Source: Aldrovandia affinis (taxonomy: Eukaryota > Chordata > Actinopteri > Notacanthiformes > Halosauridae). Taken from it: a DNA stretch of 64,000 bases. The notes beneath the pieces are model-generated. The model saw nothing but the letters and a program-made list of their open reading frames with translations, searched no databases and was not told the origin of the DNA. Shown piece after piece: positions 1 to 11,861 of this stretch. The translations under genes were made by a program, and so were the position numbers. The stretch is from positions 3,724,001-3,788,000 of the forward strand of contig JAINUG010000039.1 of the NCBI GenBank assembly GCA_029706075.1, in the 5' to 3' direction. Position 1 is the first letter of the stretch; the number at the start of each line of letters is the position of its first letter.

Positions 1-1290
1 CTTGGGCTCTCTCCTACAGTGAAGTGATTAATTTAGAAGGTTAGTACAGAATTTTGAATTATATGTAAATGTTAAGAACACCATTCAAGATAATGCCTTT
101 TATTGCACAATGCACACACAGAATGGAAACTTTTTAAACATTTAGTTTTTTACAAAAGAGAGAAAATGAGTTTCTTTTGGTGCTGGAAGTGCCTCCAAAA
201 GGGATGAGCTTAGTTTTTAATAGAATGAAGGGTGTCATGGTGTTGGGTGACTTTGATGCACACACATCAGCCAGAATTCAAAACAAGATTTGTACTGACC
301 TTTGATTCACAAGATTCAAACACTCAGTTCGGTGAGTTCAGCACTAACAAAAATTAACTCGCCAAATTGTTTTGTTTTTTCTCTCGTGATGACAGAACAA
401 AAAAACAAATGCTTGCATTTTTGACCAGGACAAATGTTGAGTAAATCCAGGCCCAACTTCCTGATACCCGTGCTGTCCGTGAAAGTCACAACACGATGGC
501 TTCGCATTTCCAATGATGATACCTACATTCTTTTTTCAAGAAATACCGCCACGCTGAAACACTTTTAACAGCTTGTTTTGCTTTTTACAATCCGTTCAGG
601 AACAATCACCATGTGTGAGATGTGAGTAATCGGTTACTGGGCCGGTCACTCAGTTGATCTGTTCCCCGTCTCCTTGTGACAAATGTCTGCAGTTAGATAA
701 TTAATAACATCTCAGGTGAAAGTCCCAACTGCTTTCCCTCTGCAGGCCTGTTCCCACATTCCACCCTTTGTCCCTCTTATTAACCCCCCCCCCCTCCCCT
801 ATTCAGTGCCCCTTTAAGTGAAATATTTGGCCCCTCATATACCAAAATTAAAACTGTGGCTCCTTGACTGAATCTAATTATCGCCGCTCTGGAAAAACCT
901 CCACTTTGTCTGCACTTTTTTCTTTCACTGCAGAGCTGCCCGCCCCCACTCAGAGAGTATTTGGCCAGCTCACCGATGCTTCACTCCGGTGTGGCCCTGT
1001 TCAGAGTCTCACCTTGGTCTGCCCTCATCATTGGCTCGCTCAAGCACTAAGCGAAGAGAAAGGGAGTGTTTACTCATTTCCCAAGTACATTATCTCACTC
1101 ATTAATCACCAGACTGGAACCCCTGGACAAGCCAGGATCTGCTATGTTGCGTTCAATGGCCTGCATCTGAAGTTTGATTAGATTTTAAAATGGCCATTTT
1201 GATATTAGCCTAATAGAAGAACTGGAGCTGTGAAGCCACTGCCGGACAGAAAATGTTGAATAGACAAAATAGGCAAGAACTTTTTCGGTT
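1..1290. other. Intron, no gene; repeat end fragment
   Basis: Mostly unique AT-rich sequence. Around 425-455 it contains GACAAATGTTGAGTAAATCC, followed by AGGCCC. This matches the terminal sequence of the interspersed inverted-repeat family also seen at 31561 and 36611 and probably marks one end of a decayed copy. A C-tract sits at 786-799. The open frame at 864-1181 has no recognisable protein similarity. Confidence 0.5.
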
Positions 1291-1291
1291 T

Positions 1292-1318
1292 ATATATATA
1301 TACATACATACATACTGT

Positions 1319-1367
<49 letters not shown>
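1292..1367. repeat. (TACA)n/(CA)n microsatellite
   Basis: TATATA, then TACA repeats, then an uninterrupted CA run of about 16 units, directly beside the Tc1 relic. Confidence 0.95.
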
Positions 1368-1369
<2 letters not shown>

Positions 1370-1415
1370 GTGGGTATAAAACAACAACCTCCAAGAAGGA
1401 AAATAAATAAACATA

Positions 1416-2444
<1,029 letters not shown>

Positions 2445-2639
2445 TTTAAATAGTACACGCACATGCATAGTGGAATTTATTGCATTTCCTTATCTGGCAG
2501 ATGTTCTTGTCCGGGCCGATTTACTGAGCATAGCAAATACAAGTGCAATGTACAGTAAAATGCATGAAACAATCTAATATTTGTAGTTCTTTGAGGGAGA
2601 AGAAAGCAAACCAGTCGCAAAATGTGACACTCTTCGTAG

Positions 2640-2940
2640 TGTATGAACCCAAAGAGCGCGGTCTTCAGCGGACAGTTATATTGTCCTTTGATGGGCTTGT
2701 CCTGCACGCTGAAGCAGGTTTTTGTGGGGTTCTGAGCCGGCATGGATTTCCCCAAATGCCTGCAAATAACACAGAGCAGCTCAATAAATGACCCCTGAGA
2801 GAGAGAGGCTCTCTTTGATCGCCCGCAATTTCAGCAGGCTCCTCTAAAGATCAAAACACAGCCACCACCTGTGTCTCAAAACGTACTTTATTTGGACAAT
2901 TCGATATGTGTTATTATTGTTATTATTATTCACGGACAGC
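2640..2940. promoter_or_regulatory. Candidate conserved non-coding element
   Basis: Repeat-poor block with a perfect TCF/LEF-type CTTTGATC at 2813-2820 and a facing near match AGATCAAAA at 2848-2856, plus CAGCAGG and AATAAATG motifs. It is called on texture and motif content. Conservation is inferred and was not tested. Confidence 0.35.
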
Positions 2941-3022
2941 TAACCCTAAACAGATGCGCACTGAAATCATGAAATTAAATCCACTTTTCTTTGAGAAATG
3001 TAGATATATCGGCCCCCCGTCC

Positions 3023-3050
3023 CATCATTTGACAAGCTTGCCAAATGATG
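3023..3050. repeat. 28-bp near-perfect palindrome
   Basis: CATCATTTG, then A, then the self-complementary CAAGCTTG, then C, then CAAATGATG. Every base pairs except one A/C position. It is followed at once by a C-run (3051-3062). Confidence 0.9.
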
Positions 3051-3159
3051 CCCCCCCCCCCCGAAGAAATAAACTTTCAAGCTGAAGGAAAAATGTTGAT
3101 TGGATCCAGGCCAGAGTTATTTTACGTGTTTAGACACTACAGCACATCTTGTTCACGGG

Positions 3160-3760
3160 GAGAGTTATAAATCCCGGGCCGGCCCTCAGAGCGGCATCAG
3201 ACCTGGAACTTGTTTGTAGTGCCCGCGCTTTGTTAATGCCCGCTAGGCAGATTCTAATGAGGTAATGGAATACGGCGGCCTAATCATTAATGAGCGCCTC
3301 CCCCGTTTCTCTCCGGTCCCCTGCCTACGTGGAATAAACATCTTTACCGGACCTCCAAAGGCCGCGACGCCGGTGGAGGGAGCATCTGCACTCGAAATAA
3401 ATGAGCAATGTAAATAGTTTAGAGAGAGAGATTACCCGCCGAACAAAAGGCCCTTATGAGACACGAGTGAGAATGAAAAACCGGTGCGGGGGGGGAACAG
3501 AGGGAGAGGCTGGATGAGCCGGCACAATGTGCTCCTTCTCCTACAGCCACTTGTTATCAGGCGGGGAGCAGAGCCCCATTCAATCTGCATTTAAATACAT
3601 TTCATTCCATCCACTCATTTGCATTCATTTCTCCCATTATATCTGGAGATGGCCAAGTGTCGGGCTGGCACAATGCGGGGGCCTATCATCGCCGAGCGGC
3701 GCCCACACCTGATGCCAATTTAGCCCCGCTCCGATCTTTTTATTACCATTGCCAGTAACA
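3160..3760. promoter_or_regulatory. Candidate enhancer cluster (homeodomain/POU motifs)
   Basis: Repeat-poor block with many TAAT cores, including TAATCATTAATGAG at 3281-3294, and a perfect octamer ATTTGCAT at 3617-3624. It also has GATA-like and CACCTG E-box motifs (CACACCTGATG near 3704). Texture resembles vertebrate developmental CNEs. The identity as a dach1 enhancer is inferred from position in intron 1. Confidence 0.42.
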
Positions 3761-3859
3761 GTGGCTAGTGACAACAACCCCCCAAGCTCTCCAAAGTCCT
3801 GGGGACTTTTCAATTGGATTGGCTAGTGGTGACAACATTGTTGCGCCGGCAGAGTGGAG

Positions 3860-3980
3860 AGTCACTCTATCTCCCTCTCCCTCCCTCCTCCCCCTCTTTC
3901 CCTCTCCTCCTCTCACTCTCCATCTCTCTTCCTCTCACTCTCTCTCTCTCCCTCCCTCCCTCTCCCTCTCTCCTCTGACA
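3860..3980. repeat. Pyrimidine-rich (CT)n/(CTCC)n tract
   Basis: About 120 bases of nearly pure C and T in irregular CTCTCC units. Confidence 0.9.
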
Positions 3981-4290
3981 GGGCATTTATTTGAGCGCCA
4001 TGGGAAAACGAGAGCCCGTCGATTCTCAGTGGCCTCCGATTTCCACTATTTGTTCGGCATTAGGCCGCACTTATCTCCCAAAGAAAAAAAGCAACACGCG
4101 GAGAGAGACAGACAGTGACAGGCGAAAACACACTCTCACTAAAGGGTTCATTGTACCCCGAGGATCCCCATTCAGAGCGGAGGGGCCCTCTCACACAGCC
4201 GCATTCAGAAACACTCGGCTCTGCCACAGTCAATTACCAGCGCTAATCCTCCGCCGCAATAGAGAGTAAATATTTCATTACACTTTCAAA
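3981..4290. promoter_or_regulatory. Candidate conserved non-coding element
   Basis: Repeat-poor GC-balanced block containing GCCATGGGAAAACG, TCAATTACCAGCGCTAATCC and a TAATCC (OTX/PITX-type) core near 4243. Open frames on the plus strand here match no family. Regulatory role is inferred. Confidence 0.36.
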
Positions 4291-4639
4291 TAAACAGTTG
4301 GTCCGGACTGATGGAGAGCCCTCTTCGCTCTGACAGCGTTTACCCACTCATGGATTCCTTGAAGGCACACAACTGTTCCTTTCCTCTCTGTTTAAATACA
4401 AACATTTTAAACAGTCATTTAAAAAAAAAAAAAGGGGGAACAAAAGTGTTGAAAATGCACTAATTGCTTAGAACGACGATGACAACGACAGGGCAGGGCA
4501 CCTCGATCGGAATGGACGGCGATGCCATTTTTCCTTCAAACGTTTCAGAGGAAACGTGCCCCCGAGTGTTTATTTTCTCGTTCTTAAAAAAAAAAAAGGC
4601 CGCGCTAACAGAAAGCTGGTAGAAGGCATGTCATTTCCA

Positions 4640-4822
4640 TCTGACAATCAGATCTGGGCGAGTCTTAGAAGAGCCAGCAGATAAAATGAAAACACAGGGG
4701 GGGGGAAATGACAGAGATATCCCAGAGCTGCTCGCTCATTAATCACTGCACCGGCTTTGACCTTTCATTTGCCAAGGGCAGAAAAGAGGAGCGGGGGCGT
4801 CCGGGGCAGGAGAGAAAGGGAA

Positions 4823-4891
<69 letters not shown>

Positions 4892-5100
4892 AGCTATAGA
4901 CGTGTAAAGTCCAGAAGATGCCAAAGCACATTCTTAATGAGGAGTGGAATTAATGAGCTTCGCTGGCTGGTTGGATGAATCGGGCGTTTCCCAGCCCCTA
5001 GGTGGTACCAACAGCCTCCAAATCTTTGATAAAGACTGATGGGCCCCCTCATCCATTTAGACCCCATTATTACAGGAACTGCGGCATGAAAAGATGTAGA
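4640..5100. promoter_or_regulatory. Candidate conserved non-coding element split by a GA repeat
   Basis: Both flanks of the GA tract are repeat-poor and motif-rich: CTCATTAATCACTG and TTTGACCTTTCATTTGCC before it, TTCTTAATGAGGAGTGGAATT and CTTTGATAAAG (TCF/LEF-like, 5024-5030) after it. The microsatellite appears to have expanded inside the block. Confidence 0.4.
4821..4891. repeat. A-tract plus (GA)n microsatellite
   Basis: Eleven A then about 30 GA units with one interruption. Apparent arginine/glutamate-rich frames here are repeat artefacts. Confidence 0.96.
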
Positions 5101-5139
5101 CCTATTGTTTGGCTTGTGAATCGGAGGCCCGCGAACGCA

Positions 5140-5560
5140 GACAAGGCCGGGGGAGACAGAGGAGGCCATTGAGACAGATGAGACGGACAAGGCCGGGGGG
5201 ACACGCCAAACGGGGAGACGGACTGGGACTGGGAGGAGGCCAGGGAGACCGAGGAGGTCAAGGAAACAGATGATACAGACAAAGTCCAGGGAGACAAAAA
5301 CGACAAAAAAGGGAGACAGACAAGGGTAGGGAGACAGGTGTGAGACAGACGAGGCCAGGGGGACAGACATGAGACAAACAAGACCAGGGGGACAGACATG
5401 AGACAGGGATACAGACATGAGACAAACAAGACCAGGGGGACAAACGAGACAGAGGAGACCAGGGAGACAGACCATAGGACAGAGGAGGCCAGGGAGACAG
5501 ACCTTAAGACAGAGGAGGTCAGGGGGGCAGAGGAGGTGGGCCTGAGAAAGGAGGGTTGCC
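5140..5560. repeat. Purine-rich minisatellite, about 30-bp degenerate units
   Basis: The plus strand is almost entirely G and A, with repeated CCAGGGRGACAGAC units about 29-31 bases apart. Near-identical blocks lie around 5360-5440 and 5450-5525. The long minus-strand reading frames across it arise from the repeat having no stops and do not encode a recognised protein. Confidence 0.85.
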
Positions 5561-5830
5561 GTAGATACAGACAAGAAAAAAAAAGAAAAGAAAGCCAGCA
5601 TGTAAGCTGGGGGTATTTTTTTGGGGGGGGTGATTGGGGGTGGGGCATGTCTCTTAAAATGCAGTGCAGCAAGGCAGGCAGATGTTAATGTATAAAACAC
5701 CACCAGGAAATGAGACACTTGGGAAGGACGAGTCTGGAATGAGACGGAATCGACTGCCCTAATCACACGTTTACTGCACATGCTGATTCGGCAGCAAACT
5801 GCGTGCCACATGCTAACCTCCGCCTCAATA

Positions 5831-5883
5831 TGTATGTATATACACACACACACACACACGCACGCACACGCACACACGCGCAC
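5831..5883. repeat. (CA)n/(CGCA)n microsatellite
   Basis: TATATA followed by CA units interspersed with CGCA. Confidence 0.95.
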
Positions 5884-5899
5884 TGTGCATTTAGCATGA

Positions 5900-6110
5900 T
5901 TCCTCGTCAGACGTAGCGTGCGGTTATCAGAAGACGCTGAAACTCCGGCTGATGCTCAGGGTTTCTTTAATCAGACCTTACACACCTCCGAAGAACTTGC
6001 TCCAATTTTAATTGGCTATTTTTATTGCCTCAGAGAGATTTTAATTGAAACCAGCAGGGATCTCAGAACTGTGACATGCTGATATCCGGAGGACGGTTAG
6101 AAATATGAGC
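5900..6110. promoter_or_regulatory. Candidate conserved non-coding element
   Basis: Contains CCAATTTTAATTGGC, TTTTTATTGCC and TTTTAATTGAAACC, with paired AATT homeodomain cores, in a repeat-poor setting. Role inferred. Confidence 0.38.
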
Positions 6111-6700
6111 ATTTAAATAAAATGTAGCCACAAATAGCAGTACTGAGAATTATACACAAATGATTATTGTTTTGCTTCCGCTGCTTGCATTTGTCAGCGG
6201 CATAGGAAATGTAATGATCTGGGCCCGTATGTGTACAGCGTCACAGAGTAGGATTGCTAATCTAGAATCAGGTTTCCCCTGTCTACATAGTAACCTTATC
6301 CATTATGAGCTAAGAGGCCAAACTGATCCTAGATCAGCACTCCTTACTCTGAGTTGCTTTATACATATGGGCCCTGGCATATTTAGTGCTCTGACACTTG
6401 GCAGGTGCTGTAGATCAGTTACTGGGAAGTAATAGACATAGCTATTACTGTACAGATGTATAAAATGCCTGCTACATATTTTCTATTCAGTTTGGAAGAG
6501 TGTCTTGTGAGTGTGTCTCTTTTTTTCGAGACTTTGAACAAGTCGACCAGACAGCGATTTGATCCGAAATAAAATAAGCTCCGACACTATATATATATTT
6601 TTTTGTATTTTTTTTTGTAAACATTTTTTATATTTCATTTCATTTTTATTTTTTTTACATGCAATTATAATGTAATGCGTTTCCTCGTCTTGTGAACAGA
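6111..6700. other. Intron, AT-rich, no gene seen
   Basis: Unique sequence ending in T-rich tracts (6590-6660). The open frames on both strands match nothing known. Confidence 0.6.
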
Positions 6701-7330
6701 CACGCAATAAGAGGAAAGCGGCCCCCTTAGCAGGCAGGAGAAAGGAGAAACACCGTCAACTGAAGCTTGACAAAAACAGAAATAATCTGCTGTCAGCAGA
6801 ATGTTCAATGACTCCTATCACCCGGCTGTTGATAAAGACGAGCGGCTGCGAGGGGTTTCTGCTGCCCTGCGAGGGCTCAGGGGATCGGAATGCATGCTAA
6901 TTACCGTCAAAATACCAGCTAAGCCTCGCCATTTCGGGAATCACTCTTTACCCTCATGAAGGACGTGTCAAAGCCAAACAATGAGCAATACGTGCTGGTG
7001 AAACGCTATAACGTCAAGTCAACAAAAAAATCATCGGTTTCATTGCCTGCCCGACTCCGTGTCGCACTGAGTCAGTGTTCTGAGGCCAAGAGTTTGACTG
7101 TCACAACACATTTTGAATATGTTTACTTTTTATTTATAACTTTACTGTGTGTGTGGGGTTTTTTTTACATTCTAAAAGGTCGATATGCTATAAACAGCGC
7201 AAAGATCAGCTGCTCGGGATATGTTGATCTTGATGCCCATTAAACTATCTTGCTCTAAAACAAGGAACAGATATTCCCTGCTATTTAAACGGGTATTTTC
7301 TCATTAAACATCATACCCCCCGAGGCAGTT
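6701..7330. promoter_or_regulatory. Candidate conserved non-coding elements
   Basis: Two repeat-poor parts flank a T-run. The left part (6715-6960) carries CTGCTGTCAGCAG and GCATGCTAATTACCGTC. The right part (7185-7320) carries CAGCTG (7207-7212), CCCATTAAAC and TCATTAAACATCAT. Called on motif density only. Confidence 0.38.
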
Positions 7331-7479
7331 CATTTTTCAGAATACAGAGTTTGCTCCGAGCAGCTTAATGGCCCTACCCTTTAACATAGTTATATATTGG
7401 ATTTTGCCCAAATTGTGAAGGTTTAGCTGTAGATCAATGCACTTCCTTGAAAGAGTGCAATAAATGTGCAAAAAGTTGT

Positions 7480-7730
7480 TTTTTTTCCACAGAGAGAAAA
7501 AAGAGCTGATTAGACAGGTTTAGTTTAATCTCAGCCAATAAGAGTCAATAACCGTCCTCCCAGGAATTAAAATATAGCTTACTCTCTTTTTCTCTCACTT
7601 ATCATTAGCATCACTTTAATCTCCAAGCATTTCACACTGTCGTGTTAAATCACCTCCTATTTCCTCCTGACAACTGAAGAACATGCTCCTTTTCCCTTTC
7701 ACGGCAGAACAAATCCAAGGACATTATGTT
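7480..7730. promoter_or_regulatory. Candidate conserved non-coding element
   Basis: Contains GAGCTGATTAGACAGG, CAGCCAATAAGAGTC (CCAAT-type box) and TTATCATTAGCATC with no repeats. Its texture resembles ultraconserved developmental enhancers. Function inferred from location in dach1 intron 1. Confidence 0.4.
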
Positions 7731-9200
7731 GAAAACAATTATTAATAATAATCATCATCATCGTTTTCATTGTCACATCATCATCACCCTCCTTTTTTAT
7801 TTCTAAAATGTGTCAATATTTGTCAGAATATTAGACATAAATGAAGATTACATATATGTCAAATATAATATAAAGATTATATTTTATAGCCACGCTACAA
7901 GCATATTCTCAGCTATCAAGTTCAAGAAGATCACAGTGCACAGAGATATACAGACATAATCTATTTCATGTAAAGCCTTATGTGGGTCATTTGGACAGGG
8001 ACAATTCATTTCTTTGTCCTTGATTCAATGAAAATTTTAAACAAAAAATAGCATTTTTCTAGAGCAGAATATAAATCAAGCATAATGCACAATCTCAATG
8101 ACTATGACGGATATAGGGCACGTTCTTAAATCTTTTTTCTGGACCAGGTTCTCTGGCCTCAGAAGACTTGCACAGAAAAATCAGATAGTTTTTGAAGATG
8201 ATCATCAAGGTTCCAATGAGGATCTGGCAGACAATGAGGATCTACCTTTTGCAGACATACCACTTTCAGGAAATGCGTTAAGCACATTTCCTGATGTAAA
8301 ATATACACTGGTGTGTATGCTGGTTTTTGTTACAGCCAATCCATTGATCAATTAAGGTAGCTGAAAACACAATGCAAGTTTGGCTCATTGCCAATTTCTC
8401 TAGCATCAAACTCTTATTTTCTACAAATGGTTTGGTTTCAGTGACCAGGTGTCCACACTTTCAGCAATTATAACCCTGTTGATTTCAGCTGCAAGTCTAT
8501 AACTGAATCAATTAAAAAGGTAACCTCCTCCTAAAGGAATAGCACATAACAGAAAATTAAAGTATTAGCTGATCTGACTAAAAGTCCTAAGATGTGAATA
8601 CGGGACATGCATTCTTTGTGACATTCATGACATAATATGGCCTTAAGAGGGTTAACCATCCTTCGATACACATTAAAAGTCTCTAACTAAGAAGACCTTA
8701 ACGGCTTGTTACAATTCAGAGGTAGTGATTACAGTTAGCACACACAGTGGGTCCCCAGGACCGACTTAAGGAACCACTGGTGTTTGGCAGGTAGGAGTTT
8801 GTTTGATGCGACATACCCTGTGGTCCACCACATTCAGGTTTTACTTGCACGTCCAATCAGGACAGAAGTTTAAAAGTTTTTTTCTTCTTCTTTTTTTCAA
8901 AATCTGAGCCGATTTGGTTGACCACTGTCACTGTCACTGAGCCAGACTGAACTGCAGCACATAAACAACAATGCATACCGAATTCTTATGACACATCGGT
9001 GATTAACATGGTTTGATTATTCATGCTTTTGCCCATTGTGTACACTCCATCGTAGGGCCAACTTAATTCACTGAACGTTTTCTCTGCTCCTCATATGCCT
9101 TTTTTTAAATCCACGTTATACAACCAAAATTCCGCCTCATAAAATGTAGTCTTTGATCGCTGGATATTGTCTTGCTCGTAATTCCTGAGCACCCTCTTAA
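7731..9200. other. Intron, no gene; weak hAT end near 8757-8790
   Basis: AT-rich sequence with a short ATC/ATT tract at 7738-7790. CCCCAGGACCGACTTAAGGA followed by ACCACTGG near 8754-8781 resembles one inverted-repeat end of the hAT-type elements at 9203 and 18649. The other end is not visible. The 85-residue frame at 8098-8355 is acidic in part, but I could not tie it to a family. Confidence 0.45.
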
Positions 9201-9202
9201 AG

Positions 9203-9392
9203 CAGAGGTTCTCAAACCTGGTCCCGGAGCGCCGTGGGGTACGCTGGTCTTTGTTCACCTTAAAATCAGCAACCGGTTTAGACATAAGAAACCAGATGAG
9301 GTGAGTTAATTGTGTAATCCGCTACTGTAACCGATCAATCAAGTTCTGAGTGGCAACGGAAATAATAGAAAGACGAGGTTTAAGAAGCCCTG
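9203..9392. mobile_element. hAT-type MITE (190 bp)
   Basis: Left end CAGAGGTTCTCAAACCTGG. The complement of the right end reads CAGGGCTTCTTAAACCTCG, so 15 of 19 bases match. Flanks TCTTAAAG and CTCTAAAT are weakly similar, consistent with an old 8-bp duplication. There is no coding sequence, so it would have depended on an outside transposase. Confidence 0.7.
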
Positions 9393-9439
9393 CTCTAAAT
9401 AATCTGCAGGCCTGGTGATCTTTAAAGTAGTTCCTAAGA

Positions 9440-9930
9440 GTCAGAGCTCTAAGATCCCTTCCTTACCTATGGTTTTGTTCTAAGATCCCTTCGTTTGGAG
9501 CTATCTGTTGGGTTTGCAAGATGCAGATCCAACCAAACAAGCCGAGACCTAAAGGGAAGTGTCAGGCCATTTGTGAGCGAACTCGGTTCGTTTGGAGCTA
9601 ACATCTGTTGAAAGGAAAAGGATCCAAATTCGATTAGAAACGTATCGTTACGTATGAGTACACGCAATCTGTAAGCGAATGTCACCTGATCAAAGGTAAC
9701 TGAACTGAGTGCTTGAAAGTATGCGATGTGAAAGGCACAGAACTTGGATCCAAGTTCCCAATCCTGGGAATCACACAAAGGAAATGATATTGGAAACGAA
9801 TTGAAGTGCGATTGTATTATCTGGTATGAGACGAAGACATCTAAATGAAGCAAACTTCAATTCATGAATGCGACGATGCGGATCATTCTAAATGAACTAT
9901 ATGTGAAGGTGCCCTAAGCAAAGCGCAGGA
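9440..9930. repeat. Unclassified CpG-bearing sequence with internal short repeats
   Basis: CTAAGATCCCTTC occurs twice, about 30 bases apart, and CGTTTGGAGCTA occurs near 9491 and 9589. The block has more CG dinucleotides than its neighbours and no clear terminal repeats. It may be a transposon remnant of unknown type. Confidence 0.35.
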
Positions 9931-10550
9931 GCTCCTGAAAGCTGTGCACTTACAATATCATAGCTGATGAGAACCTGCCGTCCCTGTCCCGTCTCCATTC
10001 AAAATCAACACCAACTTTCCCTAAGAATGGACGGAAACGGTTTACGAACTGTTTACTGATTTCAGCAATAGAATCCCACCTTTTACATCAAAAAGAAGCC
10101 TTGGTTAAATTCGGATCCCTGTCCAAATTCAAAGGTTAACTGAAAGTTATACTTCAAAGTACCACTCAATCCGACAAACAGCTGTTAAAACAGTCTCCTG
10201 TTAGCTAATCGTCTTAAAAATGGACCCTTAACCAAATGCATAAATGAAAGGCGGAAAAAGGGGATTAAAACAGCACCATAAATTTGGACACAGTGGTCTC
10301 GCTACAAATATATATACTATAGGTACAACAATTAAAAAGAAGCAACAATTCAAACCCAATAGTGTTCATCCTGCAACAGGAAAGGCACTTCATCAAGGCC
10401 TTGCCATACAGGTCAGTGCAACATGAAAGGAGAGAGTTTAAACTGAAGTCCATTAATGGCTATAGCACATGGTTATGCGGACTAAAAGAAATGTGCTAGG
10501 CCTGTTTGTGTTCTTTGAATTCTGTACAAGGCTCTGTACAAGTATGCACG
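9931..10550. other. Intron, no gene seen
   Basis: Unique AT-rich sequence. No coding or repeat feature could be supported. Confidence 0.6.
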
Positions 10551-10554
10551 TATT

Positions 10555-10785
10555 ACGGCGGTTTAGTATAATGGTTAGGGTACTGGGCTTGTGTAATTCA
10601 GAGATTGCAGGTTTGATTCCCAGGTGGGGCACTGCCATTGTACTCTTGAGAAAAGGCACTTAACCTGAATATCTGGCTGTATAAATGGATTGTAAAAAAG
10701 AATAATGTAAAAGAGAAAAATGCAAGCTGTGTAAGTCGCTCTGGATAAGAGTGTCTGGTAAATGCCTAAAATGTAAAAATGTATT
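10555..10785 (+). mobile_element. tRNA-derived SINE
   Basis: The head holds Pol III promoter boxes: A-box-like TTTAGTATAATGGTTAG and B-box GGTTTGATTCCC. The tail reads GTAAGTCGCTCTGGATAAGA, then GTGTCTGGTAAATGCCTAAA, the common teleost SINE tail shared with LINE partners, and ends in A-rich AAATGT units. Confidence 0.88.
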
Positions 10786-10959
10786 ACAATATCATTAGCT
10801 TTTTTCTGGAGCGAGGCACTCTTGACATTTGTTTTCCTACTCAAAGGCAGGCTGAAGCTGCATATAATGTTATGTCATAAATTCAATCTTCTACGCTTAA
10901 AATGAATTGTTACCAAGCAGCAGACAAATCCTAACGCCGTCAAAAGAACAGAAGCTTTG

Positions 10960-11640
10960 CCAGCGCAAAATCCAAACTTAATTTATTTATGCATGCTAGC
11001 ACTTTGCTGTAAGTACCTACAGTCTCATTGTGTTCTTTAGGCAGTTACTTCTTTTTTGAACACGACTATAAAATAAGGAGCACATCATTATGCACCGTGT
11101 CGGATACTGGACGGGCCCCTCTGAGCAGAAAATGCCTAGTTTGAGACACTTAGGAAATTTCCCCTTGGCGAAAGGAATGGTCTTCTCGCCGAGTAATAAA
11201 AGCTCGAAAACCTCAGGCATCGGCGGAGAGGGAAACCATTACTTAGCCAGTAACTGCGAGGGAAAAAATGCAATTAAGGCTCTCACCAGGGACCAGGGGG
11301 CACCAAACAAAGCTGAACATCTGCACACAAGAGCCTTCTCAGGCCCGTACCCGTAACAGGCGCTGGGCCTGGCTGTTATAGCTCGGGGTCGCACTTTAAA
11401 GACGGGAGACTGTTTAAAAATATCTCCCTTTGTCTCGCGCGCAGAGGGGAACAAAGTGGACGCGTTTAGAATATTTGCATCCGCTAGAAATAAACTTGTA
11501 TTTGGGACAGTGGGTCATGGGGGATCTTGGAGACGGGATACTTGTCCGTAATCCTGGATGCGTGTCTTGAGGAAAGCGGAGAAAAGGAGGCTGAACGAAT
11601 GCAGTTATTTCAGCAGCACGCCAGACGAATACGTGTGATA
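10960..11640. promoter_or_regulatory. Candidate conserved non-coding elements
   Basis: Repeat-poor block with CACTATAAAATAAGG-like, GCAATTAAGGC and GAATATTTGCATCC sequence (perfect octamer at 11473-11480). A strong CTCF-like core lies at 11290-11303. Regulatory role inferred. Confidence 0.38.
11290..11303 (+). promoter_or_regulatory. CTCF-like motif
   Basis: GGACCAGGGGGCAC matches 12 of 14 positions of the CTCF core CCASYAGRKGGCRS. Occupancy cannot be judged from sequence. Confidence 0.4.
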
Positions 11641-11769
11641 TGTAAATCTTTTTTTAACTTAATGTACAGCAGTTTATCTGAAGTATAGACCTGAGAATCA
11701 GTATCTTAGCGCTGGTAATGTACACCAGCTTTAGCACATATACTGCAGTAAGGTTACCTTTCTCCTTAA

Positions 11770-11788
11770 CACGCACACACGCACACGC

Positions 11789-11859
<71 letters not shown>
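11770..11859. repeat. (CA)n microsatellite
   Basis: Interrupted CGCA units, then about 33 clean CA units. Confidence 0.97.

Positions 11860-11861
<2 letters not shown>

Noticed and set aside
864..1181. 105-residue plus-strand frame
   Set aside because: No recognisable domain, no splice-consistent context and intronic location antisense to dach1.
1366..1412. Second Tc1 end (GCAGTGGGTATAAAAC) just left of the Tc1 relic
   Set aside because: It resembles the terminus at 1416, but only about 12 bases match and the rest is AT-rich filler, so a separate element is not supported.
4894..5883. 329-residue and 200-residue open frames on the minus strand
   Set aside because: They run through the purine-rich minisatellite and a CA tract. 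The Leu/Ser/Pro/Cys repeats reflect the repeat unit and no domain is visible.
8098..8355. Possible piggyBac-like N-terminus (acidic NEDLADNEDLPF)
   Set aside because: Only an acidic patch resembles such proteins; no catalytic region, ends or TTAA duplication could be found.
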